Below the pieces are notes generated by a model. It saw nothing but the letters and a program-made list of their open reading frames with translations, was not told the DNA's origin and ran no database searches. From assembly GCF_900113175.1 (NCBI RefSeq), contig NZ_FOOK01000007.1, positions 1 to 64,000 of the forward strand: a stretch of 64,000 nucleotides of DNA, given 5' to 3'. Positions 33,732 through 45,663 of the stretch are shown piece after piece (the stretch's first letter is position 1; each line of letters starts with the position of its first letter). The position numbers and the translations under genes are program-made. This DNA is from Planifilum fulgidum. GTDB taxonomy: Bacteria; Bacillota; Bacilli; Thermoactinomycetales; DSM-44946.

Positions 33732-33760
33732 AAGCCGGGAGAAGCATCTCCCGGCTTTGA
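33732..33760 (+). terminator. Hairpin terminator after the structured region
   Basis: AAGCCGGGAGA (33732-33742) pairs with TCTCCCGGCTT (33747-33757) around AGCA. The T-run is short; it may also stop transcription from the converging pirin gene. Confidence 0.6.
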
Positions 33761-33814
33761 TCATTGGTTGGGCGTACCCTTCGTGGGGATGAAACATTGG
33801 AAACCCGTTTTTCA

Positions 33815-34522
33815 TCAAGCCAAATCCATCAACATGAATTCGGCGCCCTCTCGGGTGGCGACAGTCAGTTCGGACAGCCCGGTGATCCGCGCGGAATCCC
33901 CTTTTTTCATCGGATGCTTTTCATTTAATGCGACGGTTCCGTCGATCACGAAGAGATACATCCGGCGGCCCGCCTCTTGGCGGTGGCGGACTTCCTTGCC
34001 CGCCTCCAGGAGGGAGAGGTAAACGGTCACGTCTTGGTGGATGTGCAGGGCCCCTTCGGCCGGTCGTCCGGAAACGACGGGCAGGAGCCGGTTCCGCTTC
34101 TGTTCGGAGGAAAATTTCTTCTGTTCCCAGGAAGGGGGCAATCCCTTTTTCTCGGGCAAAAACCAGATCTGCAGAAAATGGACGGGCCTTTCCTTCGAGG
34201 CGTTGTATTCGGAGTGAAAGATGCCCGTTCCCGCCGTCATCCGCTGGACCTCTCCGGCATGGAGCAATCCCCGGTTGCCCAGGCTGTCCCGGTGTTCCAG
34301 GGTGCCGTCGATCACATAGGTCATGATTTCCATGTCGGCGTGAGGATGTTCGCCGAATCCTCGACCCGGTTGAACGGTGTCGTCGTTGAACACCCGCAGG
34401 GCACCGAACCGGATGTTGCTGGGATCATAGTATTCGGCGAAGGAAAAGCTGTGGTAGGTGATAAGCCAGCCGTGGTCCGCCCTGTATCGCTTTTCGGAAG
34501 GAATGATCCGGATCATGGGCAC
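33815..34522 (-). CDS. Pirin-family protein
   Basis: A 235-residue bicupin of the pirin/YhhW family. The metal site shows EHPHADMEIMTYV and GIFHSEYN, with the His and Glu ligands that bind iron or another metal; the second cupin (IDGTVALNEKHPMKKGD) is more degenerate. Some members are quercetin dioxygenases, others act as redox-sensing regulators, so the activity is unassigned. GTG 34522 is taken as start since GGAGG lies six bases upstream; ATG 34516 is also possible. The gene is transcribed toward the rplT terminator region. Confidence 0.85.
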   Translation of the reverse strand: MPMIRIIPSEKRYRADHGWLITYHSFSFAEYYDPSNIRFGALRVFNDDTVQPGRGFGEHPHADMEIMTYVIDGTLEHRDSLGNRGLLHAGEVQRMTAGTGIFHSEYNASKERPVHFLQIWFLPEKKGLPPSWEQKKFSSEQKRNRLLPVVSGRPAEGALHIHQDVTVYLSLLEAGKEVRHRQEAGRRMYLFVIDGTVALNEKHPMKKGDSARITGLSELTVATREGAEFMLMDLA

Positions 34523-34596
34523 ATGTTTCCTCCTTCCCGCCCCGGTATATCACGGGCGGATTGATGCGGTCCGTGGAAGGACGAAAGCGGCCCCCT

Positions 34597-35556
34597 TTAG
34601 GAATCGGCCGTCATTCCGGAAGCAGAGGCCTTTTCGATTTTCTTTTTTCCCCAGTAGGCGGTCAGCAGGGAACCGGAAATGTTGTGCCAGACGCTGAAGA
34701 TGGCGCCGGGCAGGGCGGCGATCGGATTGAAGTGGGCGGTGGCCAGGGCGACGGCCAAACCGGAATTCTGCATTCCCACCTCCACCGAGATGGCCCGGCA
34801 GCGCGCCTCGTCCTGCCTGAGAAGGCGGGCGGCGAGATACCCCAGGGCCAGCCCGGCCAAGTTGTGCAGCATCACCGCCAGGAAGATGATCGGGGCGGCC
34901 AACAGCTGATCGGCCCCGTTTGCGATGATGCCGGCGACGATGGCGATGATGGCGAGGACGGAGACGGCCGGCAGGGCGGGCGTCGCCTTCTTCACGGCGA
35001 CCGGGAAAAAGCGTTTGACCAGGATTCCCAGGACGACGGGCACGATCACCACCTGCACGATGGATTGGAATAGGGACCAGGGTTCGACGGGCAACCACCG
35101 ATCGGCCAAAAGCAGCATCAACAGCGGAGTGAAAATGGGAGCCAACAGCGTGGAGACGGTCGTCATGGTGACCGACAGGGGCACGTCCCCCCTGGCCAGG
35201 TAGACGATGACGTTGGAGGCGGTTCCGCCGGGGCTTGCTCCCACCAGAATCATTCCCGCGGCCAAATCCGGGGGCAGCCGGAACAGCAAGGCGATCAGGA
35301 AGGCCGCTCCGGGCATGATGACGTATTGGGCGGCGACGCCGATCAAAACCGGAACGGGCTGCTTCAGGATGAGGCGGAAATCATCCGCCGAAAGGGTGGT
35401 TCCCATGCCGAACATGACGACGCCCAAAAGGAGCGGGATCCACGGACTGATCCCGGTGAAGGGGGACGGAAAGAAATAGGCGATGCAGGAGACGATCAGC
35501 AGCCAAAGGATGAAATAGCGGTCGATCAGGCGGAGTGCGGAGATGAAGGGCGACAA
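34597..35556 (-). CDS. Bile acid:sodium symporter family (BASS) transporter
   Basis: A 319-residue protein with about ten transmembrane helices. It matches the BASS family: LLGVVMFGMGTTLSADDF, the GASPGGTASNVIVYLARGD motif with sodium-site polar residues, and EVGMQNSGLAVALA near the end. Bacterial members import small organic anions with sodium; bile acids need not be the substrate. TTG 35556 is the start, placed ten bases after GAGAGGAGG; the long upstream frame lacks transporter features. The pirin gene follows downstream on the same strand after 74 bases. Confidence 0.9.
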   Translation of the reverse strand: MSPFISALRLIDRYFILWLLIVSCIAYFFPSPFTGISPWIPLLLGVVMFGMGTTLSADDFRLILKQPVPVLIGVAAQYVIMPGAAFLIALLFRLPPDLAAGMILVGASPGGTASNVIVYLARGDVPLSVTMTTVSTLLAPIFTPLLMLLLADRWLPVEPWSLFQSIVQVVIVPVVLGILVKRFFPVAVKKATPALPAVSVLAIIAIVAGIIANGADQLLAAPIIFLAVMLHNLAGLALGYLAARLLRQDEARCRAISVEVGMQNSGLAVALATAHFNPIAALPGAIFSVWHNISGSLLTAYWGKKKIEKASASGMTADS

Positions 35557-35693
35557 AGCCGGATCCTCCTCTCTTGTATCGGGATGGGGCAGTGATCGCC
35601 GGCGCGCCGGAACAATATTTCGAATGATTGTACAGATTATAACACACAACCGCGCAGGATCGCACGACTTGAATCCGGATTTGTCCGCAGCCC

Positions 35694-36056
35694 TTATTTT
35701 CGCTTCACGACGGCCAGCACCGCCGACAGGGTGAACAGGCTGAACAGGCAATAAACCGCAATATATTCCACTGGAATCTGTTGGCCGGGAGATGTCGTCA
35801 AGGCGAGCACCAGCACGCCGGCGCCGATCAGGGCGAGCAGGGTGTAGAGGGCTGCCCGCTGCGCATTTTTCCGGATCCGCTCATCGATTTCCGGGGTGCC
35901 GTCTTTTTTCCGGAGCAGGCGTCTTGCGAAGAAATAGAGCATCATGCCCGTCGTTGCGCCGAAGACAAAAGACCATCGCATCTCTCCCCTCACCGCCATG
36001 ATGATGGCCATTCCCGCGCATATGCCCAGAAGGGAGTACAACCACTCGCGCTTCAT
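35694..36056 (-). CDS. Small membrane protein, paralog A
   Basis: A 120-residue protein with about four hydrophobic segments: two in the N-terminal half, a basic cytoplasmic-looking loop (FARRLLRKKDGTPEIDERIRKNAQR), and two in the C-terminal half. It resembles DUF2178-like proteins commonly encoded with small XRE regulators, but I cannot assign a role. Its C-terminal half is almost identical to paralog B, including 152 identical bases, whereas its N-terminal half differs. It is third in the XRE operon. Confidence 0.75.
   Translation of the reverse strand: MKREWLYSLLGICAGMAIIMAVRGEMRWSFVFGATTGMMLYFFARRLLRKKDGTPEIDERIRKNAQRAALYTLLALIGAGVLVLALTTSPGQQIPVEYIAVYCLFSLFTLSAVLAVVKRK
35701..35893. repeat. 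Direct repeat, copy 1
   Basis: About 193 bases matching 36135-36327; positions 35731-35882 are identical to 36165-36316 without a mismatch. It covers the C-terminal halves of the two paralogs. Confidence 0.95.
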
Positions 36057-36127
36057 CGCGTCTTCCTCCTCTTTGCCTCCCGGGGCTTTTTAGATTTTGT
36101 CTTCGTTTGAAATCGGGGAAAGCCATT

Positions 36128-36490
36128 CTATCTACGCTTCACAATGGCAAGCACCGCCGACAGAGTGAACAGGCTGAACAGGCAATAAACCGCAATATAT
36201 TCCACTGGAATCTGTTGGCCGGGAGATGTCGTCAAGGCGAGCACCAGCACGCCGGCGCCGATCAGGGCGAGCAGGGTGTAGAGGGCTGCCCGCTGCGCAT
36301 TTTTCCGGATCCGCTCGTCGGTTTCGGGAGTTCCGGTTTTTTTTCTGCGCAACTGTTTCAGGTAGAAATATATCGTTACCAGGATTGCCAGGCTGACGAA
36401 GGAGAACCATTCGAATCGGTCCGTGATCCACATGCCGATGGCGGTTCCCGCACCAAGTCCCGTCAGGGCGATCAACCACTCTCGCCTCAA
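36128..36490 (-). CDS. Small membrane protein, paralog B
   Basis: The 120-residue paralog of the following gene, with the same layout of two membrane helices, a basic loop (LKQLRRKKTGTPETDERIRKNAQR) and two more helices. TTG 36490 is chosen as start because it gives LRREWL, matching KREWL of paralog A, equal length, and a TTGA overlap with the XRE stop, with GGGAGGAGG upstream; a start at 36508 would place the ribosome-binding site inside the gene. Coupling to the XRE gene suggests that the regulator and membrane protein act together. Confidence 0.75.
   Translation of the reverse strand: MRREWLIALTGLGAGTAIGMWITDRFEWFSFVSLAILVTIYFYLKQLRRKKTGTPETDERIRKNAQRAALYTLLALIGAGVLVLALTTSPGQQIPVEYIAVYCLFSLFTLSAVLAIVKRR
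36135..36327. repeat. Direct repeat, copy 2
   Basis: Second copy of the repeat at 35701-35893, offset by 434 bases. Confidence 0.95.
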
Positions 36491-36693
36491 TCCCCATCCT
36501 CCTCCCACAAAAAAACTTCATCCACCCGCTTCCCGAAATAGCGGGCGATCCTGAAGGCCAGTTCCAGACTCGGATGGTATTTGTGCCGTTCGATGGCGAT
36601 CAGGGTTTGCCGGGTGATCTGCAGATCCCGCGCCATTTGGATCTGGGTCACGTTCTTCTGCTGTCTGAGCTCCCTGACGCGATTTTTGATCAC
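36487..36693 (-). CDS. XRE-family transcriptional regulator
   Basis: A 68-residue Cro/CI-type regulator consisting of just the helix-turn-helix domain (IKNRVRELRQQKNVTQIQMA, then LQITRQTLIAIERHKYHPSLELAFRIARYFGKRVDEVF). GTG 36693 follows AGGGG by eight bases. The ORF extends upstream without homology, and the operator and promoter lie there, so the short start is right. It is first in an operon with two membrane paralogs, and a perfect inverted repeat just upstream is its likely binding site, implying autorepression. Confidence 0.88.
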   Translation of the reverse strand: MIKNRVRELRQQKNVTQIQMARDLQITRQTLIAIERHKYHPSLELAFRIARYFGKRVDEVFLWEEDGD

Positions 36694-36711
36694 TGGAAAT
36701 CCCCTGCCCGG

Positions 36712-36735
36712 AAATGTAAAACATCTTTTACATTT
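36712..36735. promoter_or_regulatory. Operator of the XRE operon
   Basis: AAATGTAAAA (36712-36721) and its exact complement TTTTACATTT (36726-36735) flank a four-base centre. It lies directly downstream of the -10 box over the expected start of transcription. Confidence 0.75.
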
Positions 36736-36765
36736 ATCATATCCCGGAGGCGTGAACCCTGTAAA
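36736..36765 (-). promoter_or_regulatory. Promoter of the XRE operon
   Basis: On the minus strand TTTACA (36765-36760) and TATGAT (36741-36736) are separated by 18 bases; both match consensus at five of six positions. The 300 bases from here to ilvD on the plus strand hold no other feature I can support. Confidence 0.7.
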
Positions 36766-37073
36766 GAGTTTCCACAGCCGTGGAAGGTGCGGGACATCGC
36801 CTGATGCAGGGGGCGGGACTTCTTGCGCTGAATTCCCGTCTTCAGCCACCGCTGTACGCCGGTTACCGGAGGCGTGTGTTCGTCCTGCCGCCTTCCGGAT
36901 ATCGGTATATTTTGAATATTGGTCCATATCAAGGGCCATCGGCTCATAAGGCTGAGACAACCGGGCGCTTCAAGTCGACGCTTTCCGCCGAGAATTTTTC
37001 CGGTAGTGACAGATGCGAATTTTTGTTATACACTGATGAACAATATCTCATGAATTTGCGGAGGGGAGAAAAC

Positions 37074-38744
37074 ATGCGCAGCGACCGGATCAAGAAAGGG
37101 ATCGATCGCGCGCCCCATCGCAGCCTTCTCAAGGCGACGGGCCTTAAGGACGAGGACTTTGACAAGCCCTTTATCGGCATCTGCAATTCCTTCGTGGAGA
37201 TCATTCCCGGGCACATCCACCTGCAGGAATTCGGGAAGCTGGTGAAGGAGGCCGTCCGCGAAGCGGGGGGCGTTCCCTTTGAGTTCAACACGATCGGCGT
37301 GGACGACGGGATCGCGATGGGCCACATCGGCATGCGCTACTCGCTGCCCAGCCGCGAGCTGATCGCCGATTCCCTGGAGACGGTGGTGCAGGCCCACTGG
37401 TTCGACGGGCTGATCTGCATTCCCAACTGCGACAAGATCACCCCGGGGATGATGATGGGGGCGATGCGGGTCAACATCCCGACGATCTTCATCAGCGGCG
37501 GTCCGATGGCTGCAGGCCGGATGCCGGACGGCCGCAAGGTCGATCTGTCTTCGGTGTTCGAAGGGGTGGGGGCCTACCATTCCGGAAAGATCGATGAGCG
37601 GGAGCTGAAGATGCTGGAGGACTTCGGCTGTCCCAGCTGCGGCTCCTGTTCGGGGATGTTCACCGCCAACTCCATGAACTGTCTGGCGGAGGCGTTGGGC
37701 TTGGCTCTGCCCGGAAACGGGAGCATCCTGGCCGGCACGAAGGAGCGGGAGGAGCTGGCCCGCCGGGCGGCGCGGCAGATCATGGCCCTGGTGGAAGCGG
37801 ACCTGAAGCCCAGGGACATTGTCACCCGGGAGGCCTTGGACAATGCCTTCATCCTGGACATGGCCATGGGCGGCTCCACCAACACGGTGCTGCACACCAT
37901 CGCCGTCGCCCACGAGGCGGGGGTGGAATATCCCCTGTCCCGCTTGAACGAGCTGGCCGAACGGGTTCCCCACCTGTGCAAGGTGAGCCCCGCCGGCCGG
38001 TGGCACATGGAGGATGTGCACCGGGCGGGGGGAATCAGCGCCATTTTGAAGGAGCTGAGCCGAATCGAAGGCCTGCTCCATCTGGATGCGAAAACGGTCA
38101 CCTTGAAGACCCTGGGTGAAAATATCGCGGATGCGGAAATCAAGGACGAAGAGGTGATCCGCCCCTTGGAGCGGGCCCACAGCCGGAGAGGAGGGCTTTC
38201 CATCCTGTTCGGGAATCTGGCGCCGGACGGAGCGGTCATCAAGACCGGTGCGGTGGACCCGTCGATCCGGGTGTTCCGGGGACCCGCCGTGGTTTTCGAT
38301 TCCCAGGATTCGGCCATCGCCGCCATCGCCCTGGGGAAGGTGAAGCCGGGCGATGTGGTGGTGATCCGCTACGAGGGGCCCAAAGGAGGGCCGGGCATGC
38401 CGGAAATGCTCTCGCCGACCTCCGCCATCGCCGGAATGGGACTGGACAAAGAGGTGGCGCTGATCACGGACGGCCGTTTCTCCGGGGCGACGCGGGGGAT
38501 CTGCATCGGCCACGTGTCTCCGGAGGCGGCTGAAGGGGGACCGATCGCCCTGATTGAGCCGGGGGACATGATCGAGATCGATCTTACGAACCGCCGCATC
38601 CATCTGGATGTTCCCGAGGAGGAATTGAAGCGGAGGCGGGCGGCCTGGACAGAGCCGGAGCCCAAGGTGAAGACCGGATACCTCAGGAGATACGCCCGGT
38701 TGGTCACCTCCGCCAGCACCGGCGCGGTCTTCCGGGAGATCTAG
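37074..38744 (+). CDS. ilvD: Dihydroxy-acid dehydratase
   Basis: IlvD (556 residues) dehydrates dihydroxy-acids to the 2-oxo acids of valine, isoleucine and leucine synthesis, using an iron-sulfur cluster and Mg. Cluster cysteines are visible in [15 protein letters not shown] and [19 protein letters not shown], and the C-terminal [15 protein letters not shown] and [11 protein letters not shown] are typical. ATG 37074 follows GGAGGGGAG. It is separate from the ilvB operon, lying upstream of that operon's promoter. No obvious own promoter or leader was identified in the 300 bases upstream. Confidence 0.97.
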   Translation: MRSDRIKKGIDRAPHRSLLKATGLKDEDFDKPFIGICNSFVEIIPGHIHLQEFGKLVKEAVREAGGVPFEFNTIGVDDGIAMGHIGMRYSLPSRELIADSLETVVQAHWFDGLICIPNCDKITPGMMMGAMRVNIPTIFISGGPMAAGRMPDGRKVDLSSVFEGVGAYHSGKIDERELKMLEDFGCPSCGSCSGMFTANSMNCLAEALGLALPGNGSILAGTKEREELARRAARQIMALVEADLKPRDIVTREALDNAFILDMAMGGSTNTVLHTIAVAHEAGVEYPLSRLNELAERVPHLCKVSPAGRWHMEDVHRAGGISAILKELSRIEGLLHLDAKTVTLKTLGENIADAEIKDEEVIRPLERAHSRRGGLSILFGNLAPDGAVIKTGAVDPSIRVFRGPAVVFDSQDSAIAAIALGKVKPGDVVVIRYEGPKGGPGMPEMLSPTSAIAGMGLDKEVALITDGRFSGATRGICIGHVSPEAAEGGPIALIEPGDMIEIDLTNRRIHLDVPEEELKRRRAAWTEPEPKVKTGYLRRYARLVTSASTGAVFREI

Positions 38745-38872
38745 CGCTGTGAAAAAAAAATTTATGGTTCTAAGGCGGGCATCCGGCTCATATACAATGA
38801 ACCAAATCGAAGCATGGGGAGGCTGCCGGATCGGAGAGAGTGCACCGCGGAAAAAAATTTTTCGAAAGACAG

Positions 38873-38902
38873 TTGACAAAGATGAATTTGCCTGATTATA
38901 AT
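38873..38902 (+). promoter_or_regulatory. Promoter of the ilvB operon
   Basis: Consensus TTGACA (38873-38878) and TATAAT (38897-38902) with an 18-base spacer; the transcript should start near 38909 and have a leader of about 560 bases. Confidence 0.9.
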
Positions 38903-38949
38903 AACACCTAAATAATCGAACAGGTAAAGCAAATCAAATAACGGAGAAT

Positions 38950-39077
38950 GGTTGGAAGGGTGCCTAGGGTTCCGCCCGCCTGCGTTTGCGGGGTCTGCGA
39001 CCGAGCGGCACCAGCATTCCGGCGGCATGCCGGGATGTACACCGTGAGGATAAAAGCCTCTGCGGCAGGTTCTGACC
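38950..39077 (+). promoter_or_regulatory. ykkC-class riboswitch, probably ppGpp-sensing (subtype 2a)
   Basis: The conserved elements of ykkC RNAs occur in order: GTGCCTAGGGTTCCG (38960-38974), GACCGAGCGGCACC around 38998-39012, and TACACCGTGAGGATAAAAGCC (38038 bases later in pattern, here 39038-39058), followed by GCGGCAGGTT. The closing stem is GGTTGGAA (38950-38957) with TTCTGACC (39070-39077). Of the ykkC ligands (guanidine, ppGpp, PRPP and others) ppGpp is best supported, because subtype 2a is known from branched-chain amino-acid operons; the ligand is inferred from context only. Confidence 0.85.
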
Positions 39078-39130
39078 TGAAGCATTACGGGACAGGTTGG
39101 CGCTTGCGAGCAGGGGTTTGTTGTTATTTA
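39055..39130 (+). terminator. Riboswitch-controlled terminator
   Basis: AGCCTCTGC (39055-39063), part of the aptamer core, can pair instead with GCAGGGGTT (39110-39118), which leads into a T-rich tail. The two folds exclude each other, so ligand binding should prevent termination. Confidence 0.65.
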
Positions 39131-39144
39131 AAAACTGAATCGGT

Positions 39145-39443
39145 TTAAAGCGATGAAGAGGACAACAAGCGATCCGTCACCGTGTCACAGAGAGTTCCGG
39201 ATAGGTGAGACCGGAATCACGGCCGGACCGCTTTCTCCCCTCGGAGCTGGACGCCGAAAGGCGGCGCATGCCGCGCGAGTAGGCCGTCTCCGGTTGTCGC
39301 CGTTATCCGACGGGGTGCGATCCCTTCGCACCCGCAGAGGCCGACTCCCGCGAGGGAGCGGCGAAATTGGGTGGTACCGCGAACCTTTCGCCCCAATCGA
39401 GGCAATATTTGTGACTCGTGTGGGGTGAAAGGTTTTCTTTTTT
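39145..39443 (+). promoter_or_regulatory. T-box leader of ilvB
   Basis: A complete T-box: Stem I start GCGATGAAGAGGAC (from 39150), the CAGAGAG loop, T-box GGGTGGTACCGCG (39369-39381), and the terminator AACCTTTCGCCCC (39382-39394)/GGGGTGAAAGGTT (39422-39434) with a long T-run. The specifier may be the ATC (Ile) near 39214, by comparison with other leaders, but was not checked by folding. Confidence 0.92.
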
Positions 39444-39471
39444 CAATATCACTGAAGGAGGTTCGATCAAG

Positions 39472-42793
<3,322 letters not shown>

Positions 42794-42812
42794 CCTGGGA
42801 GGGTGTCGCCCC

Positions 42813-44375
42813 ATGCGGACCGTAGAGATCTTTGATACCACGCTGCGGGACGGCGAGCAGTCGCCGGGAGTCAATCTGAGCACGTCGGAAAAGGTGGAAA
42901 TCGCTCTCCAGCTGGAGAAGCTGGGGGTGAACTCCATCGAAGCCGGCTTTGCCGCCTCCTCGCCGGGGGATTTCCAATCGGTCCGGGCGGTGGCGAAGAA
43001 AGTGAAACGGGCGACGGTGGTCAGCCTGTCCCGGTCCGTGGAAAAGGACATCGATGCGTCCTGGGAGGCGCTGAAGGAAGCGGAATCCCCCTGCATCCAC
43101 ATCTTTTTGGCCACTTCTCCGATCCACCGGAAATATAAGCTCCGCATGAGCAAGGAAGAGGTCCTGGAGACGCTCGATCGGGCCATCCGATATGCCAGGC
43201 GGTTTTTCCCCAAGGTGGAGTTTTCCGCCGAAGACGCGGGGCGGACGGAGATCGATTACCTCTGCCAGGTGGCGGAACGGGCCATCGCAGCCGGGGCGGA
43301 CGTGTTGAACTTCCCCGACACGGTGGGTTATCTGACGCCGGAGGAGTATGCCGACATCTTCATCCAACTGCGCCGGCGGGTTCCCGGCATTGAAAAGGTC
43401 AAACTGAGCGCCCACTGCCACAACGATCTCGGCATGGCCGTGGCCAACACCCTCGCCGCCATCCAGGCGGGGGTGGATCAGGTGGAGGGAACGATCAACG
43501 GGATCGGCGAAAGGGCCGGAAACGCCGCCATCGAAGAAGTGGCCATGGCGCTGAAGACCCGCGAATCCTACTACCAGGCCGCCACCACCCTCAATCACCG
43601 GGAGATCGCCCGCACCAGCCGCTTGGTGAGCAAGCTGACCGGGATGTTTGTCCCCGGCAACAAGGCGATCGTCGGGGCCAACGCCTTCGCCCATGAATCG
43701 GGGATTCACCAGGACGGCATCCTCAAGCATCAGTCCACCTACGAAATCATCCGTCCGGAGACGGTCGGCTTCGAGAAAAGCCGGCTGGTGCTGGGCAAAC
43801 ATTCGGGACGGCACGCCTTCCGGGATCATCTGAGCGCTTTGGGTTACCGTCTCACCGACGAACAGATCAACCAGCTTTTCGTCCGCTTCAAGGAGATGGC
43901 GGACCGGAAAAAAGAGATCACCGATCAGGACCTGATCGCCCTCGTGGAGGAAAAGTGGGGGGAACCGAAGACGGAAGTGTACGCGCTGGAGTGGGTGCAG
44001 CTCTCCTACGGCAATCAGTCGGTTCCCACCGCGTCGGTCCGGCTGCGCAATGCCCGGACCGGTGAGATTCTGGAAGAGGCGGCCTGCGGCAACGGCTCCC
44101 TCGACGCCATCTTCAAGGCGATCGATCGCATCACCGGTGAAGAGGTGGAATTGGTCGATTGCAAAATCGTGTCCGTCACGCGGGGCAAGGACGCCCTCGG
44201 CGAGGTGTATGTACAGCTGAATCAGAAGGAGCTCACCGTTCAGGGACGGGGCGTGAGCACGGATATTCTCGAAGCGAGCGCGCGGGCTTATATCGACGGA
44301 ATCAACCGGTTGATCCAGTGTCGGGGGGAGAAGCCTTCCGAAGAGAAAGAGACGATGGGTGTTTCGATGGGATAG
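42813..44375 (+). CDS. leuA: 2-isopropylmalate synthase
   Basis: The 520-residue enzyme condenses acetyl-CoA with 2-oxoisovalerate, the committed step to leucine. It has the DRE-TIM signature FDTTLRDGEQSPGVNL, the metal-binding HCHNDLGMAVANTLAA, and GANAFAHESGIHQDGILKH, then a C-terminal leucine-sensing regulatory domain from about residue 390. It starts at ATG 42813 behind GGGAGGGTG. A structured 140-base spacer separates it from leuB. Confidence 0.97.
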   Translation: MRTVEIFDTTLRDGEQSPGVNLSTSEKVEIALQLEKLGVNSIEAGFAASSPGDFQSVRAVAKKVKRATVVSLSRSVEKDIDASWEALKEAESPCIHIFLATSPIHRKYKLRMSKEEVLETLDRAIRYARRFFPKVEFSAEDAGRTEIDYLCQVAERAIAAGADVLNFPDTVGYLTPEEYADIFIQLRRRVPGIEKVKLSAHCHNDLGMAVANTLAAIQAGVDQVEGTINGIGERAGNAAIEEVAMALKTRESYYQAATTLNHREIARTSRLVSKLTGMFVPGNKAIVGANAFAHESGIHQDGILKHQSTYEIIRPETVGFEKSRLVLGKHSGRHAFRDHLSALGYRLTDEQINQLFVRFKEMADRKKEITDQDLIALVEEKWGEPKTEVYALEWVQLSYGNQSVPTASVRLRNARTGEILEEAACGNGSLDAIFKAIDRITGEEVELVDCKIVSVTRGKDALGEVYVQLNQKELTVQGRGVSTDILEASARAYIDGINRLIQCRGEKPSEEKETMGVSMG

Positions 44376-44401
44376 GAGAGAGGGAAACCGCGAACGGCCA
44401 G

Positions 44402-44468
44402 GTCGGATGAGACAGGGAGGTGCGGGTGTCCGGAGATCGTTGCGGACCCCGCTCTTCTTCCATCCGAC
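44402..44468 (+). other. Two-step hairpin between leuA and leuB
   Basis: GTCGGATG (44402-44409) and CATCCGAC (44461-44468) are perfect complements and enclose GCGGGTGTCCG (44422-44432)/CGGACCCCGC (44443-44452). No T-run follows, so it is not a simple terminator and may affect mRNA stability or processing. Confidence 0.7.
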
Positions 44469-44516
44469 AAGAGGGCTTCGGCAACATGACAGGTCGAATC
44501 AAAAGGAGAGGGAAAT

Positions 44517-45635
44517 ATGGTCAAGAAAATTGCCGTTCTCCCGGGGGACGGGATCGGACCGGAAATCGTCGATGAAGGCGTCAAGATCCTCCGGGTGGTG
44601 GCGGAGACCTTCGGTTATCGCTTTTCGTTCCGGTTTGGCATGGTGGGAGGCGGAGCGATCGACCGGGTGGGGAATCCCCTCCCGCAGGAAACCTTGGATT
44701 TGTGCCGCGATTCGGATGCGGTGCTCCTGGGGGCGGTGGGCGGACCCCGGTGGGACGACAACCCGCCCGAGCTGCGCCCGGAAAAGGCGCTGCTGAGATT
44801 GCGGAAGGAACTGGGACTGTACGCCAACTTGCGGCCGGCCATGCTGTTTGAGGGCATGGAGGAAAGTTCGACCCTCCGCCCGGAGGTGCTCCGGGGCGTG
44901 GATCTGATCGTCGTCCGGGAGCTGACCGGCGGCATTTACTTCGGGGAAAAGCGCCGGGAACGGTCGGAGGAGGGCGAAAAGGCGACGGACACCTTGGTGT
45001 ATCACGAGTGGGAGATCGAGCGGATCGCCCGGCGTGCCTTTGACATCGCCCGCGGCCGGCGGAAACGGGTCACCTCCGTCGACAAGGCCAACGTATTGGA
45101 AAGCTCCCGCCTCTGGCGTTCCGTCGTCAACCGGGTGGCTGAGGATTACCCCGACGTGGAGCTGGAACACATGCTGGTGGACAATTGCGCGATGCAGGTG
45201 GTCCGAAAGCCCGCCCATTTCGACGTGATCGTCACCGAGAACATGTTCGGGGATATTTTGAGCGATGAAACGGCCATTCTGACCGGCTCCATCGGGATGC
45301 TTCCCTCCGCCAGCCTCGGCGACGGTTCCTTCGGCCTGTACGAACCGGTCCACGGTTCCGCCCCGGATATCGCCGGTCAAGGCGTGGCCAATCCCGTTGC
45401 CACCATCCTGTCCGTGGCGATGATGCTTCGCCACTCCTTCGGGTACGAAGAGGCCGCGCGGGCCGTCGAACAGGCGGTGCGCTCCGTGCTGGCCGCCGGT
45501 TACCGGACGGCGGATTTGGCCCCGTCGGGCGATCTGGCCATCGGCACCGAGGAGTTCGGTGACCGGGTGGCCGAGGCGATCCGACGCCACGAGCCGTCTT
45601 CCTCGACGACGGTGCCGCTGGAGATCGTGTTGTAA
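44517..45635 (+). CDS. leuB: 3-isopropylmalate dehydrogenase
   Basis: LeuB (372 residues) oxidatively decarboxylates 3-isopropylmalate with NAD. It shows [15 protein letters not shown], the substrate-binding Arg/Tyr strip ([16 protein letters not shown]), [10 protein letters not shown] and [10 protein letters not shown] with [24 protein letters not shown] precedes ATG 44517. It is the last gene before a strong terminator; the isopropylmalate isomerase genes leuC and leuD, which separate or follow leuB in many relatives, are not in this operon or window. Confidence 0.97.
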   Translation: MVKKIAVLPGDGIGPEIVDEGVKILRVVAETFGYRFSFRFGMVGGGAIDRVGNPLPQETLDLCRDSDAVLLGAVGGPRWDDNPPELRPEKALLRLRKELGLYANLRPAMLFEGMEESSTLRPEVLRGVDLIVVRELTGGIYFGEKRRERSEEGEKATDTLVYHEWEIERIARRAFDIARGRRKRVTSVDKANVLESSRLWRSVVNRVAEDYPDVELEHMLVDNCAMQVVRKPAHFDVIVTENMFGDILSDETAILTGSIGMLPSASLGDGSFGLYEPVHGSAPDIAGQGVANPVATILSVAMMLRHSFGYEEAARAVEQAVRSVLAAGYRTADLAPSGDLAIGTEEFGDRVAEAIRRHEPSSSTTVPLEIVL

Positions 45636-45663
45636 GCTTCCGACAAGTCAACCCCCTGCTGTC

